Below, piece after piece: positions 28,126-37,177 of a DNA stretch of 64,000 nt. Each line of letters begins with the position of its first letter. Within the stretch, counting starts at the first letter, position 1. The stretch lies in NCBI RefSeq assembly GCF_002813325.1, contig NZ_PHUG01000001.1, positions 3,162,001 through 3,226,000 on the forward strand, in the 5' to 3' direction. Source of the stretch: Janthinobacterium sp. 64. GTDB taxonomy: Bacteria; Pseudomonadota; Gammaproteobacteria; Burkholderiales; Burkholderiaceae_D. The notes under the pieces were generated by a model. The model made no database searches. It worked only from the letters and a program-made list of their open reading frames with translations, and was not told the DNA's origin. A program made the translations under genes and the position numbers.

Positions 28126-29145
28126 TCAGGCTGAATAACCTTGCGGGTTCTGGTGCTGCCAGCGCCAGTGGTCGCGGCACATGTCGTCGATGTTTTTCTG
28201 CGCTTGCCAGCCCAGCAATTGCTTCGCCTTGTCGGCCGAGGCGTAGCAGCTGGCGATGTCGCCGGGGCGGCGCGGCACGATCTCGTAGGGGACTTTGCGG
28301 CCGCTGGCAGCCTCGAAGGCGCGCACGGTGTCGAGCACGCTGTAGCCGTGGCCCGTGCCCAGGTTGACGGTGAAGCCGCCCTCGGTGGAAAACAGGCGGT
28401 TCAGCGCGGCCACGTGGCCCAGCGCCAGGTCGACCACGTGGATGTAGTCGCGCACGCCCGTGCCATCGGGGGTATCGTAGTCGTTACCGAAGACGGCCAG
28501 GCGCTCGCGGCGGCCCACGGCCACCTGGGCGATGAAGGGCATCAGATTGTTCGGGATGCCGGCCGGATCTTCACCGATCAAGCCGCTGGCATGCGCCCCG
28601 ACCGGATTAAAGTAGCGCAGCACGCCGACTTGCCACTGGGCGTCGGCATGCACGAGATCGGCCAGGATCTCTTCGACCATCAGCTTCGAGCGGCCGTACG
28701 GGTTGGTCACGGACAGGCGCGACGTTTCCAGGATCGGCAAGGCTTCCGGGTCGCCGTACACGGTGGCCGACGAGCTGAACACAAAACGCTTCACATTCGC
28801 CGCCGCCAGCACTTCCAGCAGCGCCACGGTGCCCGATACATTGTTATCCATATACATCAGTGGCTGCGCCACGGATTCGCCCACAGCCTTCAAGCCCGCG
28901 AAATGGATGACCGCATCGATGGCGTGCTCGCGCAAGATGGCGGCCATGGCGGTGCGGTCGCGCACGTCAGCCTCATAGAAAGGCACGCTTTTGCCGGCAA
29001 TGCGCTCCACGCGCGCCATCGCTTCGCGCGCGCTATTGCACAGATTATCCACCGCGACCACATCAAAGCCGGCAGCGAGCAATTCGACGCACGTATGCGA
29101 GCCGATGAAACCGGATGCGCCGGTGACGAGTATTTTCTTGGACAT
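28126..29145 (-). CDS. galE: UDP-glucose 4-epimerase
   Basis: A 339-residue NAD-dependent short-chain dehydrogenase/reductase interconverting UDP-glucose and UDP-galactose. Seen: the Rossmann loop TGASGFIGSHTCVEL (about residues 7-21), FSSSATVYG, the active-site YGRSKLMVEE with Tyr and Lys, and FNPVGAHASGLIGEDP. MSKKILVTG at 29145 is used in preference to the ATG 12 bp upstream. UDP-galactose would suit the WbaP-type transferase 8.5 kb away, although the two loci are separated by the tRNA hot spot. Confidence 0.95.
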   Translation of the reverse strand: MSKKILVTGASGFIGSHTCVELLAAGFDVVAVDNLCNSAREAMARVERIAGKSVPFYEADVRDRTAMAAILREHAIDAVIHFAGLKAVGESVAQPLMYMDNNVSGTVALLEVLAAANVKRFVFSSSATVYGDPEALPILETSRLSVTNPYGRSKLMVEEILADLVHADAQWQVGVLRYFNPVGAHASGLIGEDPAGIPNNLMPFIAQVAVGRRERLAVFGNDYDTPDGTGVRDYIHVVDLALGHVAALNRLFSTEGGFTVNLGTGHGYSVLDTVRAFEAASGRKVPYEIVPRRPGDIASCYASADKAKQLLGWQAQKNIDDMCRDHWRWQHQNPQGYSA

Positions 29146-29221
29146 AATATCAATCAATACAAAAAGATAAGGCTAGCGTAATTCCCCCGCCGTGCCTAGA
29201 GCGCACGCTGGCGCGCATGAA

Positions 29222-29256
29222 AAAAAGCCTGCGGCGTCGCCGCGGCAGGCTTGTTT
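29222..29256 (-). terminator. Terminator downstream of trmB
   Basis: AAGCCTGCGGCG / CCGCGGCAGGCTT hairpin (about 29225-29252), with A and T runs on either side. It ends the leftward trmB transcript. Confidence 0.82.
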
Positions 29257-29291
29257 TCGTGCAAACGGTACCGGCGGGCAAACCGCCAGGT

Positions 29292-30011
29292 TTAGTTCTT
29301 GATGAAGACCAGATCCCACACGCCATGGCCCAGTTTCAAGCCACGGTTTTCAAACTTGGTCAGCGGACGATACGCCGGCTGCGGCGCATAGCCATCGGCG
29401 CTATTGTGCAACTGCGGCTCGGCGCCCAGCACCTCGAGCATTTGCACTGCGTAATCTTCCCAATCGGTAGCGCAATGCAGATAGCCGCCCGGCGCCAGGC
29501 GATCGGTCAATTGCTTGACGAATGGCGACTGGATCAGGCGGCGCTTGTTGTGGCGCGCCTTGTGCCATGGATCGGGGAAAAACACGTGGATGCCGGCCAG
29601 CGAATTGGCAGGAATCATGTGCGTGAGCACTTCGACGGCGTCGTGCTGCAGCAGGCGCAGATTCGTCAGCGACTCTTCGCCGATCAGTTTCAACAGACTG
29701 CCGACACCGGGCGTATGCACTTCGACACCGATAAAATCCTTCTCCGGCATGGCCTTGGCGATATGCGCCGTCGTCGCCCCCATGCCAAAACCGATTTCCA
29801 GGATGACCGGCGCCTTGCGGCCGAACACCTGTTCGACGTCCAGCGGTTCCTTGGCGAAAGGCAACAGGAACTGCGGCCCCAAGGTCTCAAGCGCGCGCGC
29901 CTGCGCGACGGACAGCCGTCCCGCGCGGGTCACGAAGCTGCGGATGCGGTGTTCGGTCGGATCGTACATCATCGGCCGCGCCGGGCCGTTTGCTGGGGTA
30001 TCAGAAGACAT
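29292..30011 (-). CDS. trmB: tRNA (guanine-N7)-methyltransferase
   Basis: A 239-residue SAM-dependent enzyme that makes m7G46 in tRNA variable loops. Seen: [16 protein letters not shown] (SAM motif I, about residues 74-89), [12 protein letters not shown], and [19 protein letters not shown], the family signature. [32 protein letters not shown] at 30011 is the likely start. A longer in-frame reading would translate the tRNA-Gly fragment upstream (giving EGSIPFTRS) and is artefactual. Confidence 0.94.
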   Translation of the reverse strand: MSSDTPANGPARPMMYDPTEHRIRSFVTRAGRLSVAQARALETLGPQFLLPFAKEPLDVEQVFGRKAPVILEIGFGMGATTAHIAKAMPEKDFIGVEVHTPGVGSLLKLIGEESLTNLRLLQHDAVEVLTHMIPANSLAGIHVFFPDPWHKARHNKRRLIQSPFVKQLTDRLAPGGYLHCATDWEDYAVQMLEVLGAEPQLHNSADGYAPQPAYRPLTKFENRGLKLGHGVWDLVFIKN

Positions 30012-30064
30012 GGGAATGAAGAAATAAGTGGCCGCGCCGTATAAAAACAGGCGCCAGCGAAAAA

Positions 30065-30096
30065 TGGAGCGGGTGAAGGGAATCGAACCCTCGTCG
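30065..30096 (-). repeat. Displaced 3' end of tRNA-Gly(CCC), candidate att site
   Basis: 32 bp identical to the 3' ends of the two tRNA-Gly(CCC) genes at 32995-33026 and 34805-34836, including the T arm, acceptor strand and TCCA. On its 5' side a GCTTCCCA-like stretch remains, but no D arm or 5' acceptor strand. This is the expected scar of an element that integrated at a tRNA 3' end. Confidence 0.85.
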
Positions 30097-30165
30097 CTGG
30101 GAAGCTCGACAAGAAATTCAACAGCCATGCGGGCTTGCGGCCCGTTCTCAATCCGCAAAAGTGGC

Positions 30166-30171
30166 ATTATA
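30166..30171 (-). promoter_or_regulatory. TATAAT box upstream of the tRNA fragment and trmB
   Basis: A perfect TATAAT on the minus strand, with no strong -35. It may be the trmB promoter. Confidence 0.4.
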
Positions 30172-30219
30172 GCAGTGGCGTAAATTAGCATCCATGCAGG
30201 GATTACCTTACAAGCCTGC

Positions 30220-31377
30220 TTACGCAGGACCAAGCAAGGACGCGGATATGAACCCTTCGTTGGATAGCGCGTTGATGGCGCCGCGAAGCAGGTAGTTATT
30301 AGTAAAGCACATCGTGTACTGGCGTGCGCCAGGCTTGATCGGCTGTAGCATCTTCCCTTCCACCAGGCGTTTGATCTGGTAAGTGCGCTGAGCTGGATTC
30401 AGGCCTGGCATCACCTTGGCCAGGTCACCAGATTTTGCGATGCCCAACTTGACCACCTCAAGCAAAATCGCCTGTTCCTCATGCGTGATCAATTGCCGCT
30501 GGACAGAGTAAGCAAGCGCGGGGATCAGGATTTTTTCCTTCAAGAAAGTGTAGTCGGTCAGCCGGTCCACTTTTTGCAGTTCATCCAAGATGCCTTGCAA
30601 AACGTAGGTGCACCAGCGATCCAGGCTTTCATCCGTCCCCTTGTCGGCGCAAGAAAGCATCTCATAGTAGCGCTCACGGTCATTGCAAAAAACAGCAGTC
30701 GGGTTCAACACCCGTCCGCCTGTTTTGACATTGAAGCCATACTTGATCAGAAGTGCATAGGTCATCAAACGCACGACGCGCCCATTACCATTACTAAACG
30801 GGTGAATCCAGCCAAAGCGATGATGTGCCAACGCAACCTTGATCAAGGCATACTTGGGAGGATCATCTCGATTGATGAACCCCATCAGCTCTTCCATATA
30901 ACCAGGTACAAGGACAGGATCTGGCGGAAGGTGGTCTGACTTCGCAATGCGGACCGCTCCCGTTCGATATGTGCCAGGCGTGCGGTCGCCCTCTCTCTCC
31001 AGGTCATGCACTGCCAGCGCGTGCAGCTCCCGGATGAAGTGTTCCGAGACCGCAGAATTCGGCGTAACCACATCCTCGATATATTGCATCGCTTTTTCGA
31101 TGTTGGAGATCTCGCGCACCTGGTCGCTATCGTTCGTGCCCCCTTCCACCGAAGTCTCAACATAGTCTGCAAGAGTCGTATGGTTGCCCTCAATTCGCGC
31201 AGACCCGAGGCTTTCCAGCATGTGGAAAATATGCTTGAGCTGGAAGAAGGTGGACGCGGGCGTTGTGCCCCCAAGTTGCAATCGCCGCAAGTGTTCCAGT
31301 TCCGTTAGGACATCGACAAGCGGCGAGTCGAACGAGGGATTTAAAAGCTTCAGGTCAAAGTGGTGGAAGTCTGGCAT
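30220..31377 (-). CDS. Fic-domain protein (probable AMP transferase)
   Basis: A 385-residue Fic protein. The catalytic loop is HPFSNGNGR (residues 192-200): the consensus HPFx(D/E)GNGR with Asn at the acidic position that normally binds Mg2+. An N-terminal autoinhibitory helix is present as SARIEG (residues 59-64), matching (S/T)xxxE(G/N), so this is a class II Fic enzyme. The C-terminal third (about 285-360) looks like a winged helix ([29 protein letters not shown]). It sits alone in an islet between tRNA-Gly 3'-end repeats. No antitoxin gene is needed for this class. The target is unknown. Confidence 0.9.
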   Translation of the reverse strand: MPDFHHFDLKLLNPSFDSPLVDVLTELEHLRRLQLGGTTPASTFFQLKHIFHMLESLGSARIEGNHTTLADYVETSVEGGTNDSDQVREISNIEKAMQYIEDVVTPNSAVSEHFIRELHALAVHDLEREGDRTPGTYRTGAVRIAKSDHLPPDPVLVPGYMEELMGFINRDDPPKYALIKVALAHHRFGWIHPFSNGNGRVVRLMTYALLIKYGFNVKTGGRVLNPTAVFCNDRERYYEMLSCADKGTDESLDRWCTYVLQGILDELQKVDRLTDYTFLKEKILIPALAYSVQRQLITHEEQAILLEVVKLGIAKSGDLAKVMPGLNPAQRTYQIKRLVEGKMLQPIKPGARQYTMCFTNNYLLRGAINALSNEGFISASLLGPA

Positions 31378-31701
31378 AGCGATCCTGCTTTTCTTAAATA
31401 GCGCCGAGGATTAAGTTGAATTTTTAAGATAATACACCTAAAAATCATATACTTACGTGCCATCTCAGATTGTTACATGTGTAATAATCCAAAATCACAA
31501 GTCAACACATCTAAACTTTTAGGGGAGGATTGTAGCTTTTCGTGCAAGTTTTTCATGAACGGGCATACAAAAGCGGGGGGCTTTTCCCGGAAAAATTTTC
31601 TGATACAACAAATGAAATGAGTAGAATTTATTGCGTAAACGGCAACCTAGCCGTGGCCATGAAAAGCTCGCCTGAACGCCTTTTGTGGAGCAATCTTTGC
31701 T
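31378..31701. other. AT-rich islet DNA without a gene
   Basis: 324 bp between the Fic gene and the insertion sequence. I see no convincing coding sequence. It must include the Fic promoter near 31400-31440, where the sequence is AT-rich. Confidence 0.5.
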
Positions 31702-31709
31702 TGCGGTGG

Positions 31710-32899
<1,190 letters not shown>

Positions 32900-32994
32900 T
32901 CAGATGGTGGATTTTCCACCTATTGAGGTGTCCGGGCAAATTAAACCACTACAGCTTTGTGAAGCGGCGAAAACAGATTTACGCCGTTTCTCAT

Positions 32995-33029
32995 TGGAGC
33001 GGGTGAAGGGAATCGAACCCTCGTCGTAA
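32995..33029 (-). tRNA. tRNA-Gly(CCC), interrupted copy, 3' exon
   Basis: 35 nt comprising the 3' anticodon strand (TTA), variable loop, T arm, acceptor strand and TCCA. Together with the 39-nt 5' exon at 35642-35680 it gives a 74-nt tRNA, the same length as the intact copy. Anticodon-stem pairs A28-T42 and A29-T41 are restored when the intron is taken to end before TTAC. Confidence 0.8.
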
Positions 33030-33070
33030 GGAGGGTAAGGAGCGCGCATCGCTGCGCACCCCTCCCCTAA

Positions 33071-33104
33071 GAACCGTACGTGCAAGTTCCCCTGCATACG
33101 GCTC
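33071..33104 (-). ncRNA. Group II intron domain V (catalytic core)
   Basis: A 34-nt hairpin beginning GAGCCGTATGC and ending GCACGTACGGTTC on the minus strand. It is the near-invariant catalytic element of group II introns and is followed by the domain VI stem. Confidence 0.95.
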
Positions 33105-33122
33105 AAGCAATCACGAAGCACC

Positions 33123-34787
33123 CTATTTATACATTGAGGTGCCGGCAGGACCGTGTGTTTCTCGTACATGGTGTTGCATATGGCAATTCGGATGAACTAA
33201 CACCAAATTCGTCAGCTTGTCCGAACCTCGTTCCGATCGCTTGACTATATGGTGCAAGTGCCACCCTGTCTCGCGTGTGATCTTCTGGTCGCAGACGGGG
33301 CAGAGTCCTTCCTGCCACCACCACAACCACCGAAGCTTGCGCCGACCTTCGAGCATGCTGTCCATTCGCTTTGCAAGCCGCTTGGAAAAATACTCGTCAG
33401 ACGCCGGGTCGTAAGGGTTCTCATCGCTTTTGATCTTGGCATGTTTTCGCTGCTTGTACTGTGCCAAAACCGGCAGCAATTTGTCCTTGTCGGCAAACCG
33501 CCAATCGCGTCCATGGAGTTGCTTGAAGTAGCGCTGCTTGATCCATCGCCTCCCCTTCTTCGGGTGACGACGAACCGCCCAACTCCACAAAGCCTCCCAG
33601 ATTCTATGGTCGCATTTTACAAATGTCCGAGTTGCGTTTTGACTTCTGTGATAGTTGGCCCACCCCCGAATCACTGGCGTGAGCTTGTCGATCACTTCGG
33701 TTTGCGACGCAGCCTTTCTTGCGCCCAGAATGGCGCGGACTCTCTCCAGAAATGCCTTGCGATTCTTCTTCGAGGGCTGAACGATCACACTCTTGAAGTA
33801 CCGCACATTCCAGCCAAGGAAATCAAATCCCTCGCTCACCTCGGTGATCTTGGTTTTTGATTCCGATAGAACAAGGCCTCTGACCGCCAGAAACTTCTCG
33901 ACCAGTGGCTTGACCTTGTCTTGCAACAGCTCTCGCGAGCTGCCGGTAATGACAAAGTCGTCCGCGTAACGCACCAGATTGACTTTCGCCGCCCGAGCTT
34001 GCCGCACCGTAGAAAAAAGTGTCGTCAGCTCTTCTTGCAGTCCATCCAGCGCAATATTTGCCAACACCGGGGAAATGATGCCTCCCTGTGGCGTTCCTGT
34101 CTGGGTTGGAAAAAGCTTACCCATCTCAATAAACCCTGCTTTCAGCCACTGACCGAGCACGCCTTTGTCCATGCAGACATTGGCGAGCAACCATTCATGA
34201 CTGATATTGTCGAAACAGCCCTTGATATCCCCTTCCAGCATCCACCGTGCGCAGTCATGGCCACTCAGCACATTTCGTACTTGGGCAATGGCATCTGCGG
34301 TAGAGCGCTCACGTCTGAAACCGTATGAATGAGGATCGCCGGTAGTCTCGGCAACAGGATCTAGCGCCAATAAGTGCAGCGCTTGCATAGCCCGGTCACG
34401 CATAGTGGGAATGCCCAGAGGACGTTTCTCACCATTCGATTTCGGGATGTAAATGCGACGCAATGGCAAGGGCTTGTATCTCTTGTTGCCGAGACCGACA
34501 ACCGCCTGCCACTTTTCTTCCGGGGTACTCCAAAGTTGCTGATCCACTCCGGGAGTTCTACGGCCTTGATTCTCCGTTACCCGCCTCACAGCAAGCGCTT
34601 TCGCGCCTGAGGATTTGGTCAGAAGTCTCTGCAGGGAGCGCACATTCCGCCATTGCCCTGCTTTTGCTGCCTTCGCAATTCTAGTCTGCAGCCTCGCGAC
34701 AATTTGATAAGCGCCTATCCACGGTATTTCGTGCCAGGTCTTCCAAACTGTAGAGGCGACATCACAATCGTATTGACTTGCGTCCAT
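33123..34787 (-). CDS. ltrA: Group II intron-encoded protein: reverse transcriptase, maturase, HNH endonuclease
   Basis: A 554-residue protein needed for intron splicing and retrohoming. Seen: RT motifs including YIPKSNGEKRPLGIPTMRDRAMQ (about residues 113-135), EGDIKGCFDNISHEWL, TGTPQGGIISPVLANI and YADD at 274-277. A maturase X domain follows (about 330-430), with a C-terminal HNH domain (CPVCDQKI, HLHHI, LVHPNCHMQHH). All domains are full length, so the intron may be mobile. GGAGG, 6 nt before the ATG, lies within a hairpin (34789-34803). Confidence 0.95.
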   Translation of the reverse strand: MDASQYDCDVASTVWKTWHEIPWIGAYQIVARLQTRIAKAAKAGQWRNVRSLQRLLTKSSGAKALAVRRVTENQGRRTPGVDQQLWSTPEEKWQAVVGLGNKRYKPLPLRRIYIPKSNGEKRPLGIPTMRDRAMQALHLLALDPVAETTGDPHSYGFRRERSTADAIAQVRNVLSGHDCARWMLEGDIKGCFDNISHEWLLANVCMDKGVLGQWLKAGFIEMGKLFPTQTGTPQGGIISPVLANIALDGLQEELTTLFSTVRQARAAKVNLVRYADDFVITGSSRELLQDKVKPLVEKFLAVRGLVLSESKTKITEVSEGFDFLGWNVRYFKSVIVQPSKKNRKAFLERVRAILGARKAASQTEVIDKLTPVIRGWANYHRSQNATRTFVKCDHRIWEALWSWAVRRHPKKGRRWIKQRYFKQLHGRDWRFADKDKLLPVLAQYKQRKHAKIKSDENPYDPASDEYFSKRLAKRMDSMLEGRRKLRWLWWWQEGLCPVCDQKITRETGWHLHHIVKRSERGSDKLTNLVLVHPNCHMQHHVRETHGPAGTSMYK

Positions 34788-34788
34788 A

Positions 34789-34803
34789 TCAACCTCCGGT
34801 TGA
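34789..34803 (-). promoter_or_regulatory. Hairpin sequestering the maturase ribosome-binding site
   Basis: TCAACC-GGA-GGTTGA folds with a 6-bp stem; the GGAGG Shine-Dalgarno spans its loop and 3' arm. It resembles domain IVa of Ll.LtrB, where the maturase binds and represses its own translation. Confidence 0.65.
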
Positions 34804-34804
34804 A

Positions 34805-34878
34805 TGGAGCGGGTGAAGGGAATCGAACCCTCGTCGTCGGCTTGGGAAGCCGTTGCTCTACCATTGAGCTACACCCGC
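34805..34878 (-). tRNA. tRNA-Gly(CCC), intact copy inside the group II intron
   Basis: 74 nt, from GCGGGTGTAGCTC to CACCCGC plus encoded TCCA. Acceptor, D, anticodon (loop TTCCCAA, anticodon CCC) and T arms all form. The anticodon stem (ACGGC/GCCGA) differs from the interrupted copy. It lies between intron domains I-III and the maturase gene. No clear promoter of its own is seen, so it may depend on the promoter at 35690-35719. Confidence 0.95.
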
Positions 34879-35210
34879 CCTGTTCCCAAAAAGGGATGGA
34901 CGCACTATTCCCCTCACGGGGACAATGCGTTCCCCCGCTGGGTGCTCACTTACAGACCTGTCGTGCGACAGATCACCAAATGGAAGTCTGCACGCTTTCG
35001 CGTCGGGGCGATCTTTTCATCCCCTATTCCCACCATTACAGTGAGACATTCGCTTTTTCCATCATCCTCTACCTGCTGTGCCATCAAGTGACCTTGCGGT
35101 CACCCTTGTCTGCCATACAGGCCAGACGACATATCAGGCTTACCTCGTTCCGTACAAGCAACAGGATTGGGAAGGTTCTGCCTTTTCGCCGGTGATACCA
35201 ATGTCAGCGT

Positions 35211-35231
35211 GTTTGCACCAAGCAAGCAAAC
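35211..35231 (-). other. EBS1 hairpin of the group II intron
   Basis: Stem GTTTGC/GCAAAC with loop TTGCTTGGT. GCTTGG in the loop pairs perfectly with CCAAGC, the end of the tRNA 5' exon. This fixes the 5' splice site and the target. Confidence 0.75.
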
Positions 35232-35641
35232 AACCGATCACATCGAGTCTCTTACCGTTGCGTCCGACTCGTCAAGCTTGACGACGTTTAATAGCAGTTC
35301 ACTTACGTTAACCATCCAACCCAGCCTAGCGCCTCATCTGGCCGCAACTGCCAAAATCATACCTTACCCCTCACGAGATAAAGCACACCCCGTAAGGTGG
35401 CTACATTGTCAGAGCGCTTAGCACCCCACCGTTACCAGTGACGCACCGCTCCTTGACTACGAGGGGCTGAACCCTCGGTCTTGCCGGCGATTGATACACC
35501 TCAAGACAATTGCTTGTACAGCCTTCGTCGCTACTTTACAACTCATTTTCCACCCCAATTGCCGAGTGGTGCACTGAATTTTCACACTCTTAAACGTGGT
35601 GTGAAGGCCTTGGCTAGCCTGTAGCGCGACTCGAGTCGCAC

Positions 35642-35680
35642 GCTTGGGAAGCTTCTGCTCTACCATTGAGCTACACCCGC
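35642..35680 (-). tRNA. tRNA-Gly(CCC), interrupted copy, 5' exon
   Basis: 39 nt: 5' acceptor strand, complete D arm, 5' anticodon strand (GAAGC), loop TTCCCAA (anticodon CCC) and the first two bases of the 3' anticodon strand. The intron GTGCG follows directly. Confidence 0.88.
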
Positions 35681-35689
35681 GAAGCCTGC

Positions 35690-35719
35690 ATTTTACGCGG
35701 GATGGCAAGGACTTGGCAA
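35690..35719 (-). promoter_or_regulatory. Promoter of the interrupted tRNA-Gly gene
   Basis: On the minus strand TTGCCA (35719-35714), an 18-bp spacer, then TAAAAT (35695-35690), ending 10 bp before the tRNA. The sequence between (GCAGGCTTC) is short enough for a normal tRNA leader. Confidence 0.65.
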
Positions 35720-35979
35720 ACTTGTGGATCGCTTTCGCATTCACCAGGAATTCTGGCAATATTTCAGAAAAAACATAGGCTGTCGTGTTTGCGCGGAACC
35801 GTTTTTATTGATAAATAGCAACATTTCGGGCAACGAGACACCGTGAATGGTCTGGTATGCAGCTAAAATAGAACAAATTATTATCGGTTTGGACTGTGCA
35901 GCGCAGACTGGCCAGAGAAATGTTGCTACAATCGCGTGACAGTTTAGCATTCCCGCTGTTCAACCTAAAAGGATATCCC

Positions 35980-36246
35980 ATGAAGAAAATTCTGATCGCT
36001 TCGGCAATCCTGTGCTTCGCTTCCGCACAAGCCATGGCTCAAACGACGGCACCAGTTGGTGGCGCACCTGTTCCAGCAGCAGCGGCACCAGCCGCTGGTG
36101 CCGCTGGCGCTGGCGCCGCTGCTGCCGGCACCATCGCCGGCCTGAGCACGAGCGCCCTGATCGCCATCGGCGCAGCAGTTGCCGTTGTGGCCGGTGCAGC
36201 AAGCTCGGACTCGACCACCACGCACACCACCCCAACCCACCATTAA
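35980..36246 (+). CDS. Small exported Ala/Gly-rich protein
   Basis: An 88-residue protein: a clear signal peptide (MKKILIASAILCFASAQAMA, cut after AMA), then an Ala/Gly/Pro-rich stretch. One hydrophobic segment follows (TIAGLSTSALIAIGAAVAVVAGAAS, about 52-76), then a Thr/His tail (TTTHTTPTHH). AAAGGA is 8 nt upstream of the ATG. I recognise no defined family. Similar short proteins often sit beside polysaccharide loci, but a role is not shown. Confidence 0.8.
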   Translation: MKKILIASAILCFASAQAMAQTTAPVGGAPVPAAAAPAAGAAGAGAAAAGTIAGLSTSALIAIGAAVAVVAGAASSDSTTTHTTPTHH

Positions 36247-36548
36247 TACCTGGCTGCCCAGGCAGCGACAGGTAGGTCCATCCTGCAGCTTGATGTCGAG
36301 CCGAAAGGTGAAGGCCTGGTACCGCAATAGCTGATATACATCAAATATGTCAACTATTGCAATAAAAGCCCTTTTCATTTGAAAATGGGCTTTTTTGCTT
36401 TTTAGAAAATAACGAAGAGGCTGACGTCAGCTTTTCTGTGTTGACGGACGATGCAATATTGCGCATGCATAAATGCGGTATTCATTTATCCATTAAGAAA
36501 TCCAGCTGCCATGTTCGTGAGATACACCATTCAAGCGCCTCGCGCACC
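36247..36548. other. Intergenic region before dgkA
   Basis: Contains the terminator at 36364-36396 and, after it, an AT-rich region that should hold the dgkA promoter. No gene is supported. Confidence 0.5.
36364..36396 (+). terminator. Terminator after the small exported protein
   Basis: AAAAGCCC / GGGCTTTT arms plus an inner TTTTCA/TGAAAA pairing, followed by further T residues. Confidence 0.88.
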
Positions 36549-36905
36549 ATGAAGAACCAGCCCTTTTTCAAGCGCATGGGATTTGCCTTGAGCGGCATTG
36601 CCGCCGCCCTGCGTCTGGAATCGAGCTTTCGCTTGCAATGCATTGCCGCCCTCATGGTCGTGATCGTGCTCGCCTGGAGCAAGCCGGCAATGATCTGGTG
36701 GGCGCTGCTGCTACTCAACTGTGGCCTGGTGCTGGCAGCTGAACTGTTCAATACGGCGCTTGAACACATGATTGACCACCTGCATCCTGGCCTGCACCCC
36801 AGCATCAAGATCGCCAAGGATTGTGCCGCAGGGGCTGTGTTCATCCTCAGCATGAGTGCCGCCTGCATTTTTGTTGCTTTTTTGCTGGAAACGTTTTTCA
36901 GTTGA
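36549..36905 (+). CDS. dgkA: Diacylglycerol kinase
   Basis: A 118-residue integral membrane kinase that recycles diacylglycerol to phosphatidic acid. Three hydrophobic helices are visible (CIAALMVVIVLAW, WWALLLLNCGLVLAAELF, FILSMSAACIFVAFLLETFF). The catalytic block AELFNTALEHMIDHL and the downstream KIAKDCAAGAVF are family signatures. The ATG at 36549 has no obvious Shine-Dalgarno. A GTG at 36438 in frame would add 37 atypical residues and is less likely. Confidence 0.93.
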   Translation: MKNQPFFKRMGFALSGIAAALRLESSFRLQCIAALMVVIVLAWSKPAMIWWALLLLNCGLVLAAELFNTALEHMIDHLHPGLHPSIKIAKDCAAGAVFILSMSAACIFVAFLLETFFS

Positions 36906-37177
36906 GTAGCCATAGCTGCCAAGCAAATTACAATGCATGGGGCGCCTAGGCACCTCGCTGTCCACGTCAACATTCGAGATGGCGAGAAGAAACACATAGA
37001 TTCCTATAATTCATTAAAATAATGCCTTTTTAAAATATTTTATCTTTACCAATACTGATTTTCAGCACGCCTTGTGGCTTGCATGACAATTGCGTAAAAC
37101 AATAATCGCTTTTTGCGAGCGACTAACGACTCAGTTCCCCTTTAGCGAAGCTGTTTTAATTTTGAATTGATGCGTAG

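Larger units (their letters stand above)
33030..35641 (-). mobile_element. Group II intron inserted in the tRNA-Gly anticodon arm
   Basis: About 2612 nt. It begins GTGCG (35641-35637), the group II 5' consensus. A hairpin at 35211-35231 has stem GTTTGC/GCAAAC and a loop containing GCTTGG, exactly complementary to CCAAGC, the last six bases of the 5' exon (EBS1-IBS1). Domain V (33071-33104) is canonical, and domain VI with a candidate branch-point A follows. The maturase gene lies in domain IV. The 3' boundary is ambiguous by 4 nt: exon structure and branch distance favour 33030, while the terminal AY rule favours 33026. Confidence 0.88.

Noticed and set aside
30065..30152. A third functional tRNA-Gly at 30.1 kb
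   Set aside because: Only the T arm and 3' acceptor strand are present. No matching 5' GCGGGTG or D arm exists, so it is a fragment.
30012..30233. N-terminal extension of TrmB
   Set aside because: It translates the tRNA-Gly fragment (EGSIPFTRS) and upstream non-coding DNA.
33123..34787. Possibility that the reverse transcriptase is a retron or DGR enzyme
   Set aside because: The X/maturase domain, HNH end, domain V and EBS1-IBS1 pairing identify a group II intron protein.
36438..36548. GTG start adding 37 residues to DgkA
   Set aside because: The added residues are unlike DgkA N-termini, and the sequence around them looks non-coding.
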